The notes beneath the pieces were generated by a model that saw nothing but the letters and a program-made list of their open reading frames with translations, was not told the origin of the DNA and searched no databases. Made by a program: the position numbers and the translations under genes. A stretch of 40,979 bases of DNA from Acanthamoeba sp. SK_2022b (lineage: Eukaryota > Discosea > Longamoebia > Acanthamoebidae): the NCBI GenBank assembly GCA_027943245.1, contig JANDJZ010000391.1:1-40979 (forward strand), read 5' to 3'. Shown here in pieces: positions 30,347 through 39,420 of this stretch; position 1 is the stretch's first letter; each line of letters begins with the position of its first letter.

Positions 30347-30690
30347 TTTATGCTTGCCATACCATTGCATATGTATGCAATGCTCATGCACCTCTATCAC
30401 CACAAAAATGCCTGCAATTTGGTCATGTGTGGGCATGTGATGTTGGAGGTCTTCATGACATTTATGCTTGCTATACCATCACATATGCATACGCAATGCT
30501 CATGCACCTTCTTTCCCATAATTACACCCTCTATGTTGTCATGTTGGGGCATGTGTTGTGGGTGATCTTGTTGCCATTTTTGCTTGCAATACCATCACCA
30601 AGGCATGCGCAATGCTCATGCACCTCTTTCACTACAGATGTGCACTCAATCTGGTTCTGTATGTGCATGTGTAGTCTATCTGATACATAT
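30347..30690 (+). repeat. Three tandem copies of a roughly 115-bp unit
   Basis: Units start at about 30347, 30461 and 30577. Each contains a ttt.tgcttgc.ataccat start, then gca.acgcaatgctcatgcacct about 20 bases on. The copies are diverged, so this is an old array. It overlaps short open frames that are only repeat translations. Confidence 0.75.
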
Positions 30691-32025
30691 GTGCAGAATG
30701 AGGATGCAGCAGAAGTGGCCACAGTATGCATTGTAACATGGGTAATGCTGCATATCTAAGTTGACATCTTTAATATGCAATAAAAATCGCTCGTTATCTT
30801 TGGATTTGCCCCACAAAATGAGTTTGCATTTTTCACCACAAGGAAATTTTTCTTTGCAAAATGGGAGATTTGGAGTTAAAACCTATGTTGAGGAGCGAAA
30901 TCTTGAAATCAAAATGAATTTTAAAATGACTGGACCTCTCATTTGATATAGAGGCTGTTCAATAACAATGACTGTACATATCAGATGCCTACATGATTAC
31001 AAATTTTCTTGCTTGTCAATGGGAGCAAAGCAGCAAAAGGAGTGGGATGCAGAGCAGAGAGCAGCAAAAGGATACAGCAGAGAAGTAAAACACAACGAAA
31101 ACCCAATTCTATTGGTGGAATATTCGCCAATTTCTGGTAGTTGCAGTGTGATAATGCAAGATCTCCACCCACTGGCCATCTGGATCAATGGTGGAGTCAC
31201 TGACTACCTTGTCAATCACCTTTGAAGAGTGATGATTAAGGTAGTGACCAAGCACCAGGTAGAGCCAACACTGGTAGCCAGCAGTAGTGTGGCCAAGCCA
31301 GAAAGTCAACTTGATCTCCTGGTTCATTAGCTCAGCCAGCTTCTTTACCTCCTTGTTTACCTGGTGTGTTGATGACACCTGCTTCAGCCTTTTCATAGCC
31401 ATCCCTACTTGTGGGTATGTGGTGTTGTTGTATAGGCTTGTGTGACCAGACTGTGTGCAGAGGGCATTCAGTGCAGCAGTAGCCACAAGGATGGTGCTTG
31501 ATTAGACTTGGCATTCGTGTGTGGATTCTTCTGGTTCTCCAGGAAGATGATGATGAATAACTCAAGGTGGACATTGCTCTCAAGCCAGTTGACATGTTGG
31601 TTGGGGTTGTGCTGCTGTACCCACTCCTCCCACTGTCTCTGCCACCCAGCATACTGCTCCTCAGACTTTTTAAAGCTGCACTGTATCTATCTTAAGAGGG
31701 AGGTGGTGAAGGTGATGGAGAGCCTGGAGTGTTGCCACCTTCCTCTCACACCTCACTGGCTTGCTTAAGATGGGTTATTGGTGGTGTGGTTGTGTGGTGT
31801 ACACAGGCTTGGTCCAGGCAGGTCCATGCTGTTGTCTGTTCTACTGTGCAAGGTGCTGGTGGTGCTGGTGTGGGTGGCTGCTGGGCAAGCCAACCCTTAA
31901 ATTGTAGGTACTTGTCAGCCATGGTGGAGAAAGGTGTTTGTTCTGGTCTGACTTGTCTTCCAGTTGCAAAAAGGATATGGCTTCTCCTCATGGCGCAGGC
32001 AAGGAAGGTCCAAAGAGCATGCAAA
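30691..32025. other. CpG-poor spacer between the tRNA arms, decayed ORFs only
   Basis: Minus-strand pieces at 31109-31486, around 31500-31690, and 31746-31940 (starting MADKYLQFKGWLAQQ) read like a broken protein (for example YAGWQRQWEEWVQQH, and NKEVKKLAELMNQEI), in different frames with stops. I do not recognise a family. A mobile-element relic is likely but unproven. Confidence 0.4.
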
Positions 32026-32158
32026 AGGATACAACACGGTGGATTCCTGGGTGGTTGCCCACCCCAGTACTAACACCACCTGGCGCAGCTTAACTTCGCT
32101 GTTTGGAAGAAAAACCACTGTTGGGAAGTGGTGCTTTCTGCGCAGTATGGCCATATCC
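32026..32158 (-). pseudogene. 5S rRNA-like sequence with internal insertion (pseudogene or variant)
   Basis: On the minus strand it runs ggatatggccatactgcgca ... aacagcgaagttaagctg ... ggtgttagtactggggtggg ... ending tgtatcct followed by TTTT, the complete order of a eukaryotic 5S rRNA. The Box A-like and C-box promoter block (aagttaagctgcgcc) is intact. Between the gcacc and aacagcg blocks there are about 13 extra bases (a ttttt-containing insertion at about 32102-32122), making it 133 rather than about 119-120 bases. Several stem positions look changed at former CpG sites. The inserted T-run could itself terminate pol III. Confidence 0.75.
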
Positions 32159-32289
32159 ATCAGCTCAATCCATCTCCTTTCCTGTCCCTATTGAGAAGCA
32201 ACCAGGCCAACACCACAACAGAATTGTTGATGGCAGATTATGAAGAACAGCTTCACTGGACAGGAGACAAGACAATGTAGTTGATTACA

Positions 32290-32372
32290 ATGAAAATGGC
32301 ATATGGTACCTAGACTCAGCTGCAACCAGCCACATGACATGTAATATTGATAGTGGCTACAAAATTCTGTTG
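32290..32372 (+). mobile_element. Ty1/copia protease fragment
   Basis: On the plus strand the frame around 32300-32345 reads GIWYLDSAATSHMTCNI, the copia protease active site with its Asp present. No other copia domain is readable beside it; frames on both sides are short and broken. Confidence 0.6.
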
Positions 32373-32697
32373 AACTGAGTGTTTGGGAAAATGAGACAGT
32401 GACTCTTTTTCTGTAGACAGCACCTGTCTGGGAAGGTGTCCTAAATGTCTACAGCTGCATTGCTGCTGATTTGACTGTTGAAAACTGTAGACATTTCAAG
32501 AAGGGGCAGTGTCTCTTTTTCCTGAACACTCAGTTCCATGTACATGCTGTGGTGTTGATTGTATTGTTGCCATTTTTGCTTGTTAGTCTTGGGTGTGGTG
32601 CATTTCCAACAGGGACACTTGCACACCCAAGAATGCAAGAATGGACATCACAAAGATGGTGGCTGCTTGGCACCAGCAGCAGGAAGCAAAAGAAGGA

Positions 32698-32769
32698 AGG
32701 GGGCGCCCGGGTTTGAACCGGGGACCTGACGATCTGCAGTCGCCTGCTCTACCACTGAGCTACGCCCCC
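32698..32769 (-). tRNA. tRNA-Cys (GCA), copy 2
   Basis: Reverse complement is base-for-base identical to the tRNA-Cys at 30224-30295. All cloverleaf arms are intact, so it is probably functional. Transcription runs towards the first pair. Confidence 0.92.
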
Positions 32770-32855
32770 TGGATGGAGTTACGCGCAAGCGATGGGCCGT
32801 TGACCACCCGCCATCGCTGTGGGCACTGCATCAACTGGTGAAAAGAAGAAAGTTC

Positions 32856-32928
32856 CTCCCCCGCCGGGATTTGAACCCGGGTCGTCCGCGTGACAGGCGG
32901 AAATGCTAGCCAACTACACCACAGGGGA
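32856..32928 (-). tRNA. tRNA-Asp (GTC), copy 2
   Basis: Same as 30064-30137 but one base shorter in the D-loop (tagttgg), giving 73 bases. Anticodon GTC and all stems are intact. Confidence 0.9.
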
Positions 32929-32934
32929 TCAGTT

Positions 32935-33692
32935 CCTTCATTTCTATAGAACACCATGCATGTGTCTGTTCTGTCAGCAACTCAAGGCTCACAACATTGA
33001 ATCAAATTGAATGCAGGAATTAGATGTGCAACACACCTGCAGTTGATGTGGGTGCCACAGCAGCTTCTGCACTTGGTTCAGCAGCCAGATTTGCTCTTGG
33101 CATTCAGGTGCCTGTGGTGGCTTGTAGATCTTGGTGCCCCATTGTAAACCTGCTCTATTCTCATGTGAGAGGTTGAATAAAACTGGCATATTTTTTGTGC
33201 TATCTGGTGAATTAACCAGCTTTAGGCCAAGTAACAATTGTAATTTCTAGTTTGAGGAAGGGGTAAGTAATTGTTTGTTGTGCTTTCAAATGGATTTAGG
33301 TTTTGGCAGGGAGTTAGCTGCTGACATCCTTCTGCCCTCTCCACTCTTGGTCAATGTATGTTTTCCCCTTGGAGTGTTCAGAGACTGTAGTCACACAAGA
33401 CCAGGCACTTCTTGGCTGGTGGTTTTGGCGCATTTCCTCCAAGACATTCCACATCGCCAGTTAACTTGGCAGAAAAATAATTCCCATTTCTGTGCTTCCC
33501 TTACAGTGAAAGTTTGTCCACCAATGACCACACGAGTGAGGAATTTGAGTGTGACGGCGACCAACAGAATGTCGGGTGGTCAACTGGCTCACTCATTTCG
33601 GAGTTTGCACAAGTTAAACGCGTTCCCAGCTCCGATCATTTCTGCAGCAGTACACAAGGAGCACAAGAGCCACAAACATCCACGGCAGAGCC
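32935..33692. other. Intergenic, upstream flank of membrane-protein gene
   Basis: No gene supportable. The left two thirds remain CpG-poor like the tRNA spacer; CpG returns from about 33540 as the promoter/5' leader of the gene at 33693 is approached. Confidence 0.5.
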
Positions 33693-35348
33693 ATGGTCGC
33701 TCGTCATGCTGCAAATGTGCCCCTTGCCATCCCCTACTTGCTGGGCCTCGTATGCCTTGTGGCCGTCCTCCACCAATCGTCCCCTGCCTCCGCCGCTGTA
33801 GTGAGCGCGCAGCCTAATCCGCCTCCGGCTCTCCCCTCTCTCGACGCCCGACGGCAGCAGCCCGACCGACGAATTGACGAGATTTGGGACAACGTGGCCG
33901 CGGAGCACCGGTCGGGCAACCCGCGGTTCAACCGTGTCCGTCAAGACCCGCCTACACCAGCCTCAACCGTTGAGGTCATAACGCCGGAGGCCGCCATTTC
34001 TGCTGTCTCAACCCCCACGATCACAGCGTCTAACACACCCATTTCTACGGCCTCGTTGACGCCGTCTGCCTCACCCACTCCCACGTTCACATCAACTCCA
34101 TCTGCCTCACCCACTCCCACGTTCACGTCGACGCCGTCTGCCTCGCCCACTCCCACGTTCACGTCGACGCCGTCTGCTTCACCCACTCCCACGTTCACGT
34201 CGACGCCGTCTGCCTCACCCACTCCCACGTTCACGTCGACGCCGTCTGCCTCACTCACTCCCACGTTCACGTCTACGCCGTCGGCGTCGTCCTCTCCCCA
34301 GCGATCGCCTTCCCAATCTTCCTTGTCCACGCCAAGCGCCACCGCTTCCTCCTTGACTTCGGTCACGCCCCAGCGATCGCCCTCGTCCTCGCCATCGCCT
34401 TCGCCCTCCGCGTCGGCCCTGCCGCGCACCGAGCTGCAGGTCAACAACCAGACCGGCGGCGCGCAGCTGCTGCTCTTTGCCTCGGGCGCCAGCAGCCCGG
34501 CCACGTCGGCCACCAACGCCTTTGGCGATCTCGTGCTCCTCGCCGCCAACGGCTCGGCCCTCGGCTCCATCGCCTTCCCGCGCGCCGGCTTCGACCAGCA
34601 GAACGCCTTCACGACCGCCGACGGCCGCCAGGTCACGCAGCTCCTGGCGGCCCTCGGTGGCGGCGGCACGGCCAAGCTGGGCCTGGAGTACATCTACTTT
34701 GAGCAGGCCTCGCAGACCTCGTTTGGCGGTGTCACGCTGGCCAACGCCAAGGGCAGCATCAAGTACAGCGTCAATATCACGGGCGGGTGGCCGTTCGATG
34801 GCACCGAGGTCACCGCTGCCGGCGGCTTTGAGCTGCCGGTCACCCTGGACATCGACGCGCCTATCACCAGCGTGGCCGAGCGAGTGGACACGCCGGTGGC
34901 GCGGGTCAACACGTACGTGTTCTACGCCGAGTCGCAGAACGTGCGCTACGAGCTGCAGCTTCTGAGCGTGGCCATCGTCGACGGCGCAGACGACTCGCCG
35001 TCGAGCGTCGCCATCGGCGTCACGCACGAGGCCACGTCGGCCAATGCGACGCGCGTGTCCATCAGGCTGGGCTTCCCGGCGTTTGAGTCGAGCCTGAGCT
35101 ACGACCCGAGCCTGGGCGTGCTCTTCGGCCGGTCGTCGGACAGCGGTGGCTCGTCCAGCGGTGGCGGCATCGACAGCGGGCTCATAGGCGGGCTCGTGGG
35201 GGGATTGCTGGGTGCCGCGGTGGTCGTGGTAGTGGTGGTGATTGTCGTGGCGCTGCTGGTGGCCTACTCCCGCCGACGCCGGGCGACCAACCTCGAAAAT
35301 GCCGTCGGCTTCAGCGCCGATGATGGCGTTGAGATGGAGCGATGGTAG
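33693..35348 (+). CDS. Mucin-like type I membrane protein
   Basis: A single-exon gene, 551 residues. A signal peptide (MVARHAANVPLAIPYLLGLV, hydrophobic to about residue 35) is followed by a Thr/Ser/Pro-rich stalk containing six exact-length 12-residue repeats, TPSASPTPTFTS (36 bases each, 34059-34274), a mucin-like O-glycosylation target. Residues about 245-490 form a globular extracellular part (starting TELQVNNQTGGAQLLLF) of unknown family with several N-glycosylation sequons (NQT, NGS, NIT, NAT). A Gly/Ser spacer leads to a transmembrane helix made largely of Val (AAVVVVVVVIVVALLVAY), a stop-transfer SRRRR, and a short cytoplasmic tail. Probably a surface or vacuolar protein. Absence of introns is unusual next to its neighbours. 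Confidence 0.85.
   Translation: MVARHAANVPLAIPYLLGLVCLVAVLHQSSPASAAVVSAQPNPPPALPSLDARRQQPDRRIDEIWDNVAAEHRSGNPRFNRVRQDPPTPASTVEVITPEAAISAVSTPTITASNTPISTASLTPSASPTPTFTSTPSASPTPTFTSTPSASPTPTFTSTPSASPTPTFTSTPSASPTPTFTSTPSASLTPTFTSTPSASSSPQRSPSQSSLSTPSATASSLTSVTPQRSPSSSPSPSPSASALPRTELQVNNQTGGAQLLLFASGASSPATSATNAFGDLVLLAANGSALGSIAFPRAGFDQQNAFTTADGRQVTQLLAALGGGGTAKLGLEYIYFEQASQTSFGGVTLANAKGSIKYSVNITGGWPFDGTEVTAAGGFELPVTLDIDAPITSVAERVDTPVARVNTYVFYAESQNVRYELQLLSVAIVDGADDSPSSVAIGVTHEATSANATRVSIRLGFPAFESSLSYDPSLGVLFGRSSDSGGSSSGGGIDSGLIGGLVGGLLGAAVVVVVVVIVVALLVAYSRRRRATNLENAVGFSADDGVEMERW
34059..34274 (+). repeat. Six 36-bp coding tandem repeats
   Basis: Units begin at 34059, 34095, 34131, 34167, 34203 and 34239, all 36 bases, differing at only a few third positions. 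They encode TPSASPTPTFTS in the stalk of the membrane protein, in frame. Confidence 0.95.
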
Positions 35349-35823
35349 CAACATGTATCACCTATTAAATCAATACTATCATACCCCGATATGGGCACGA
35401 TGGCCAACATCATCAGGTTCGACGTTACAATGCGGCCAATGCAGACTATCGGCCGAAAAGGCTGACACCAATCTCATGTGCAGCTTCCTGGGCGATAGTG
35501 TGGACGTGGTTCTGGGCGCCGCCACCGCGAGGCACAGGATTCGCATACCCACCACTCGAAGCGAAAGAGTGGACGATTCCTTCAACGTGCCCGATAATAT
35601 AAAACGAGGCGAATGTACCAACTCCTAAAACGCTCTTCCCCTCCAAGCCGGAGTCGTGCCCCAGGACATCACGGGACTTGAGGCAGAGGCAAGTGGTTGG
35701 TTGGCGCTTTGCACGCGACTTTTCTTTTGTTGTGCGTTTCCTGCGCCAGCTGTGTTTTTCGATTTTGGCGTATACTATCAAGATACACAACGAAGCCTCG
35801 TCGACCTCACAAGAACCACCATC
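35349..35823. other. Intergenic between two plus-strand genes
   Basis: No supported gene. The minus strand has an open stretch from about 35640 to its stop at 35446 (FASFYIIGHVEGIVHSFASS and following) that looks somewhat protein-like but lacks a start or partner exon. Confidence 0.4.
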
Positions 35824-36397
35824 ATGTCCAACGACAAACAAGTGCCCCAACTAGTGGTTAAGATTGAGTACAGGTAGCTTGTGACTGCGTGCGCGTTTTG
35901 CTTCTGCGGACGGTGTGCTTATTCTGGCTCACTTGCTCAATGGGTACGCTGCGCAAGCCCCTCCTGAGGCGGCATTCAGGAGTACAACGCCTGCAAGACT
36001 GCAGTGGAGAGGGTATACTCCACCGCCCGCTTCGTCCGCGTAGAGAACTATCGGAAGGAGCTCCAGTGCACTGTCCTTCAGGTGCATGGACATGACACCA
36101 ACATCCTCATCTGGAAAGGCGACCAGCGTCGGTAAGTTGTGTCCACCACATTTATAAATGTCCCTTTTTATTATTATTATAATTCTAAAAATGGTGATAA
36201 ATTCTTTGTTTTTGTGCAGCCTGTACGCCAAGTATCCGGATTGGAGGACAGAGACCATGCACGTGATCTCAGGTCTGGTGAAGGAGAAGGTTGAGGCGTT
36301 CCTAGCCTCACTTCCCCACCAGCAACCTAATGGCAGCGAAGATGGCAACAAGAAGAGCACCGGCCCAGACCTCAAGGAGGGGGTCACGATGCCTTGA
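35824..36397 (+). CDS. Small unrecognised protein
   Basis: Spliced gene of roughly 130 residues. The ATG at 35824 gives MSNDKQVPQLVVKIEY, ending near a donor (about 35875). The second exon (from about 35980) has EYNACKTAVERVYSTARFVR and TVLQVHGHDTNILIWKGDQR; a clean intron (gtaagt at 36133 to tgtgcag at 36219) leads to LYAKYPDWRTETMHVISGLV and a hydrophilic tail with stop at 36397. The exact first junction is unclear because phases disagree at the best sites. VKIEY near the N-terminus is faintly like SelW/Rdx proteins, but no CxxC is visible, so I do not assign that family. Confidence 0.55.
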
Positions 36398-36643
36398 GAG
36401 CCGACTCAAGAGACTACACGCAGTTAGCAAGTGAGCAAGCGGGATGACGTGCGCAAGGGTTGGTGAATGAAGGGCTGCCTCGAAAGAGCCAACACAAATT
36501 GGCTTGGGGCAGTCCTGAGACAAAGGAGGCCAAGCTCCCTTCCCTATACCCAGGGACGCCTGCCTCCGCACTCGACCGCACAGCCTCCCCCTGAGCTTCT
36601 TGACCTGCAATTTTTACTCAAACAAATAACAATAGAAATGCTC

Positions 36644-39200
36644 TCAGAAATGGTAGCCAATGGAATCCCAGTAGTCGCAGTTCAGCTTGTTGAACCCTCG
36701 GACGACCTCGCTCTGGGGCAGGTCAAAGGCCATCGACGCGAGGGTGTTGGAGGAGAACGGCGTCCACGGCCCGGCGGTCGTCCCCGCCTTGCGGCCCGTC
36801 TGCGTGTGGGCAAAGGCGGTCCAGTAGCGCAGCATGTCCCACGACAGCTGGGCGTCCTCGGGCGGGAACGAGAAGCCCTCATCGGCAAAGAAGTCGGCCG
36901 AGTGGAACACGTACGCCAGCTCCGAAGCTGCGCGGGCCAAAGAATGTGAGTCGACCGGTGGCTGAATGCATGCGTGCGTGTGGTGCGATTTAGAGAGGGG
37001 GGGCACGGCTTACCGTGGCACACCGAGTTGTTGAAGGAGCAGTAGGGCGGGTTGGCGGGGTCGGCGTGGGGGGGCGGGGAGTGGAGGAAGAGGTAGTGGA
37101 ACACGGGCGCGCCGTGGGACGACAGAGAGAGGGCGGCGTTGCGGGTGGCGCACACGAACAGGAAATCGGTCGTCATGCGCACCAGCGTGTAGAAATCCTG
37201 GCCCGTGTCTGCGTGAAGCAAATATCCAAACTGAGTTCCATGTGCCCCTACAAATAATAAAATAAAATAGAAATAAAGTGCTTCGCGTACATGTGGGCGG
37301 GTAGAGGCGCAGCACTTCGGTGGCGTGCTCGCCAAAGAGGACGAACATGAGCGATTCGTACTCCCAGTCGTAGATCTGTACAACGAACAACAAAATGGGA
37401 GGTTTCTTTGATCAGATGCTATAGGCCAATGAGAGGAATAGAGAAAGGGGCCATGCCTGGTTGTGCAGGGGCGAGGTGATGTCCTTGGAGAAGGTGAGCG
37501 TCTCGTTCTGGTTGGTCCCCACCAGCACGGGCACCTTGTGGAATTTGCCGTCGGCCAACCTCTGTATTTCCGCCAACAAACAACAGTTAACAAATTGCTG
37601 GTCAATCAACAAAGCAAGCAACCGGTGAACGCACGCTGAGGGCCTGATCGGTGACCACGACGCCGTCGACAAAGGGCATCCAGGGGAGCGCCTTGATGGC
37701 CAGCTTAGGCGGCCACGGCACCACCAGCACCTTGCTCTGCGCCGCGATGACCTCCTCGGCTGGTCTGTTTTCCCGCCACCGCTGTCCGTGTTAACGGAAT
37801 GCGAGGAACGCGCTGGCTGCGCGCATGCGTACTTGGACAGGTAGCACGGCATGTGGTTCTCGGGGCAGCCCATGTAGGCGCCCAGGAACGTCGAGTACTC
37901 CATTCCCTCGTCCACCGAGGGCGACCTTTAAAGGTTTTGTGTCGACATTAGTCGCATTTGACGCCAGTGACACGACACGATGCGACGTCAGTGGTACTGG
38001 AAGGCAAAGGGATCGCTCTCGAGGATGGCGGCCTGGAAGAGGTCCCGTTGGATGCTGACGGGCGAGGCCAGGTGCATGCCTACCGACATGGCGCCCGCTG
38101 ACTCGCCCGCGAGCGTCACGCGCGTGGGGTCACCGCCAAAGTAGGCGATGTTGGCCTTGACCCACTCCATGGCCGCGATCTGGTCCAGCAGGCCAAAGTT
38201 GCCTGGACAAGGGGAGGAGCTGAGCGGGCGAGGATCGAGGCGGGGGAGTGGTGAGGGCGCGTGCGCACCTCGGGTGACGTCGTTGACAAAGGTGCCGAGG
38301 GCGCCCAGACGGTAGTTGGTGCTCACCAGCACGGTGTTGGTCGAATTGACGATGAAATCACTGGTGAAGATGCGCTCGCGCGAGCAGCCTGCGCTCCACC
38401 ACTCAGGCGATGAGTCAGTCATATCGCACATCCCACGCACACGCGCGTGGCCTGAGAGACGGAACCGTTGACGAAAGCGCCGCCATGGATCCAGAGAATG
38501 ACCGGCAGCAGCTGCGCTCCGGTCCCGCCTGTGTGAAAGAGACCCGTCGTGAGGGTCAAGCGAAAAATAAACAAATAAAAATAAATTAAGCTTATCGAGG
38601 AGAAGGCAAAGACCGAAGGTGGCGTTTTGGGGCGTGAAGACGTTGAGTGTGAGGCAGTCCTCGCTGATGTCGGTCCAGCCGCGCCCCGGCTGCATGCAGC
38701 AGTGCCTTAATGTGGCGGAGTCGGTGGTGGTCAGATGAGAAATGACGCGGTCAACCCAGGAGAGGGAGGCGGCAACGAACCCGAACGAGGAGGCATCGAG
38801 CACGTCGGGGCCCCACGTGGCCTTGGGCACGGGCGCCTGCCACCGAAGACTGCCCACCGGGGGTTCCTGTGCCGATATGAATATAAAAATACAGAAGTTG
38901 TGGTGGGGGAGCGCCAATGAACGTCTGGCACGCGCGGTAAAGGGAGAGGGAGAGAGGTGAGAGCCTTACGGCGAAGGGGAGGCCACGAAACGAGAAGAAG
39001 CCGGGACCGGCCAGCCCGCGTGCCACGCCCAACGGCGTCTTCACCAGCACGGAGCCATCCTCCACTGGTGCAGACATCGGCTCAATTTAGTTCGCGGGGC
39101 GCTTTGCAGGCAACTTGGAAAAGAGGGGCAAACCACTGGCGGCTACGGCTAGCAAGGCGCAGACCAGAAGCGCGGCCGAGCCAAGACACCTACGCACCAT
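36644..39200 (-). CDS. Secreted type-B carboxylesterase
   Basis: Alpha/beta-hydrolase cleaving carboxylic esters. The ATG at 39200 opens a signal peptide (MVRRCLGSAALLVCALLAVA) that splices (agtg|gttt...accag|tg) to VEDGSVLVKTPLGVARGLAG, the esterase start. Blocks in order: FFSFRGLPFA, EPPVGSLRWQAPVP, SEDCLTLNVFTP, LWIHGGAFVNGS (oxyanion hole), VLVSTNYRLGALGTF, NFGLLDQIAAMEWVKANIAY, FGGDPTRVTLAGESAGA (catalytic Ser in GESAG), later HYLFLHSP and ELAYVFHSADFF containing the likely catalytic His region, and DAQLSWDMLRYWTAFAH. Stop at 36644. About nine exons. The acid residue lies in the central part, not pinned here. Probably secreted or lysosomal; substrate unknown. Confidence 0.88.
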
Positions 39201-39420
39201 CTTATTTGCGGTGTGTGTGGACGCCAGCAAAGAACGAACGCGCAAGACGCACGGAAAATGAAATCGAAAATCGACAAAAACATTCCCCAGCATTCTTTTG
39301 CTGCTGTGCTGCCATTGGCGCGCTATTAATTAGTAGCATTGTAGTTGCGCCATTGGCCCAGGTCCCGGAACGCTAACAAACCGTGTGCATTACCAAGGTC
39401 GCTTTGAATTCAGAACTCCC
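39201..39420. promoter_or_regulatory. Bidirectional promoter region, carboxylesterase / BTB
   Basis: 220 bases between divergent ATGs (39200, - and 39421, +). An AT-rich patch near 39318-39345 (gcgctattaattagtagc) is the only promoter-like composition. No factor site is assigned. Confidence 0.4.

Larger units (their letters stand above)
32653..32934 (-). repeat. Right arm of the large inverted repeat
   Basis: Reverse complement of 30058-30330. Similarity ends abruptly at both sides (aactgatc on one side, ccaccatctt on the other), defining the duplicated block. Confidence 0.9.

Noticed and set aside
30205..30436. Mirror-image ORFs at the two tRNA pairs (about 30205-30436 and 32593-32841)
   Set aside because: They are translations of the inverted tRNA-Cys/tRNA-Asp block, not protein genes.
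31109..32024. Tyrosine recombinase (Crypton/Ndc10-like) relic
   Set aside because: The pieces vaguely resemble such proteins (Trp-rich helical segment) but no catalytic R/K/H/Y residues can be placed.
35824..36397. Selenoprotein W/Rdx-like assignment for the small protein
   Set aside because: VKIEY is similar, but no CxxC or UGA-containing motif is found and the rest does not match.
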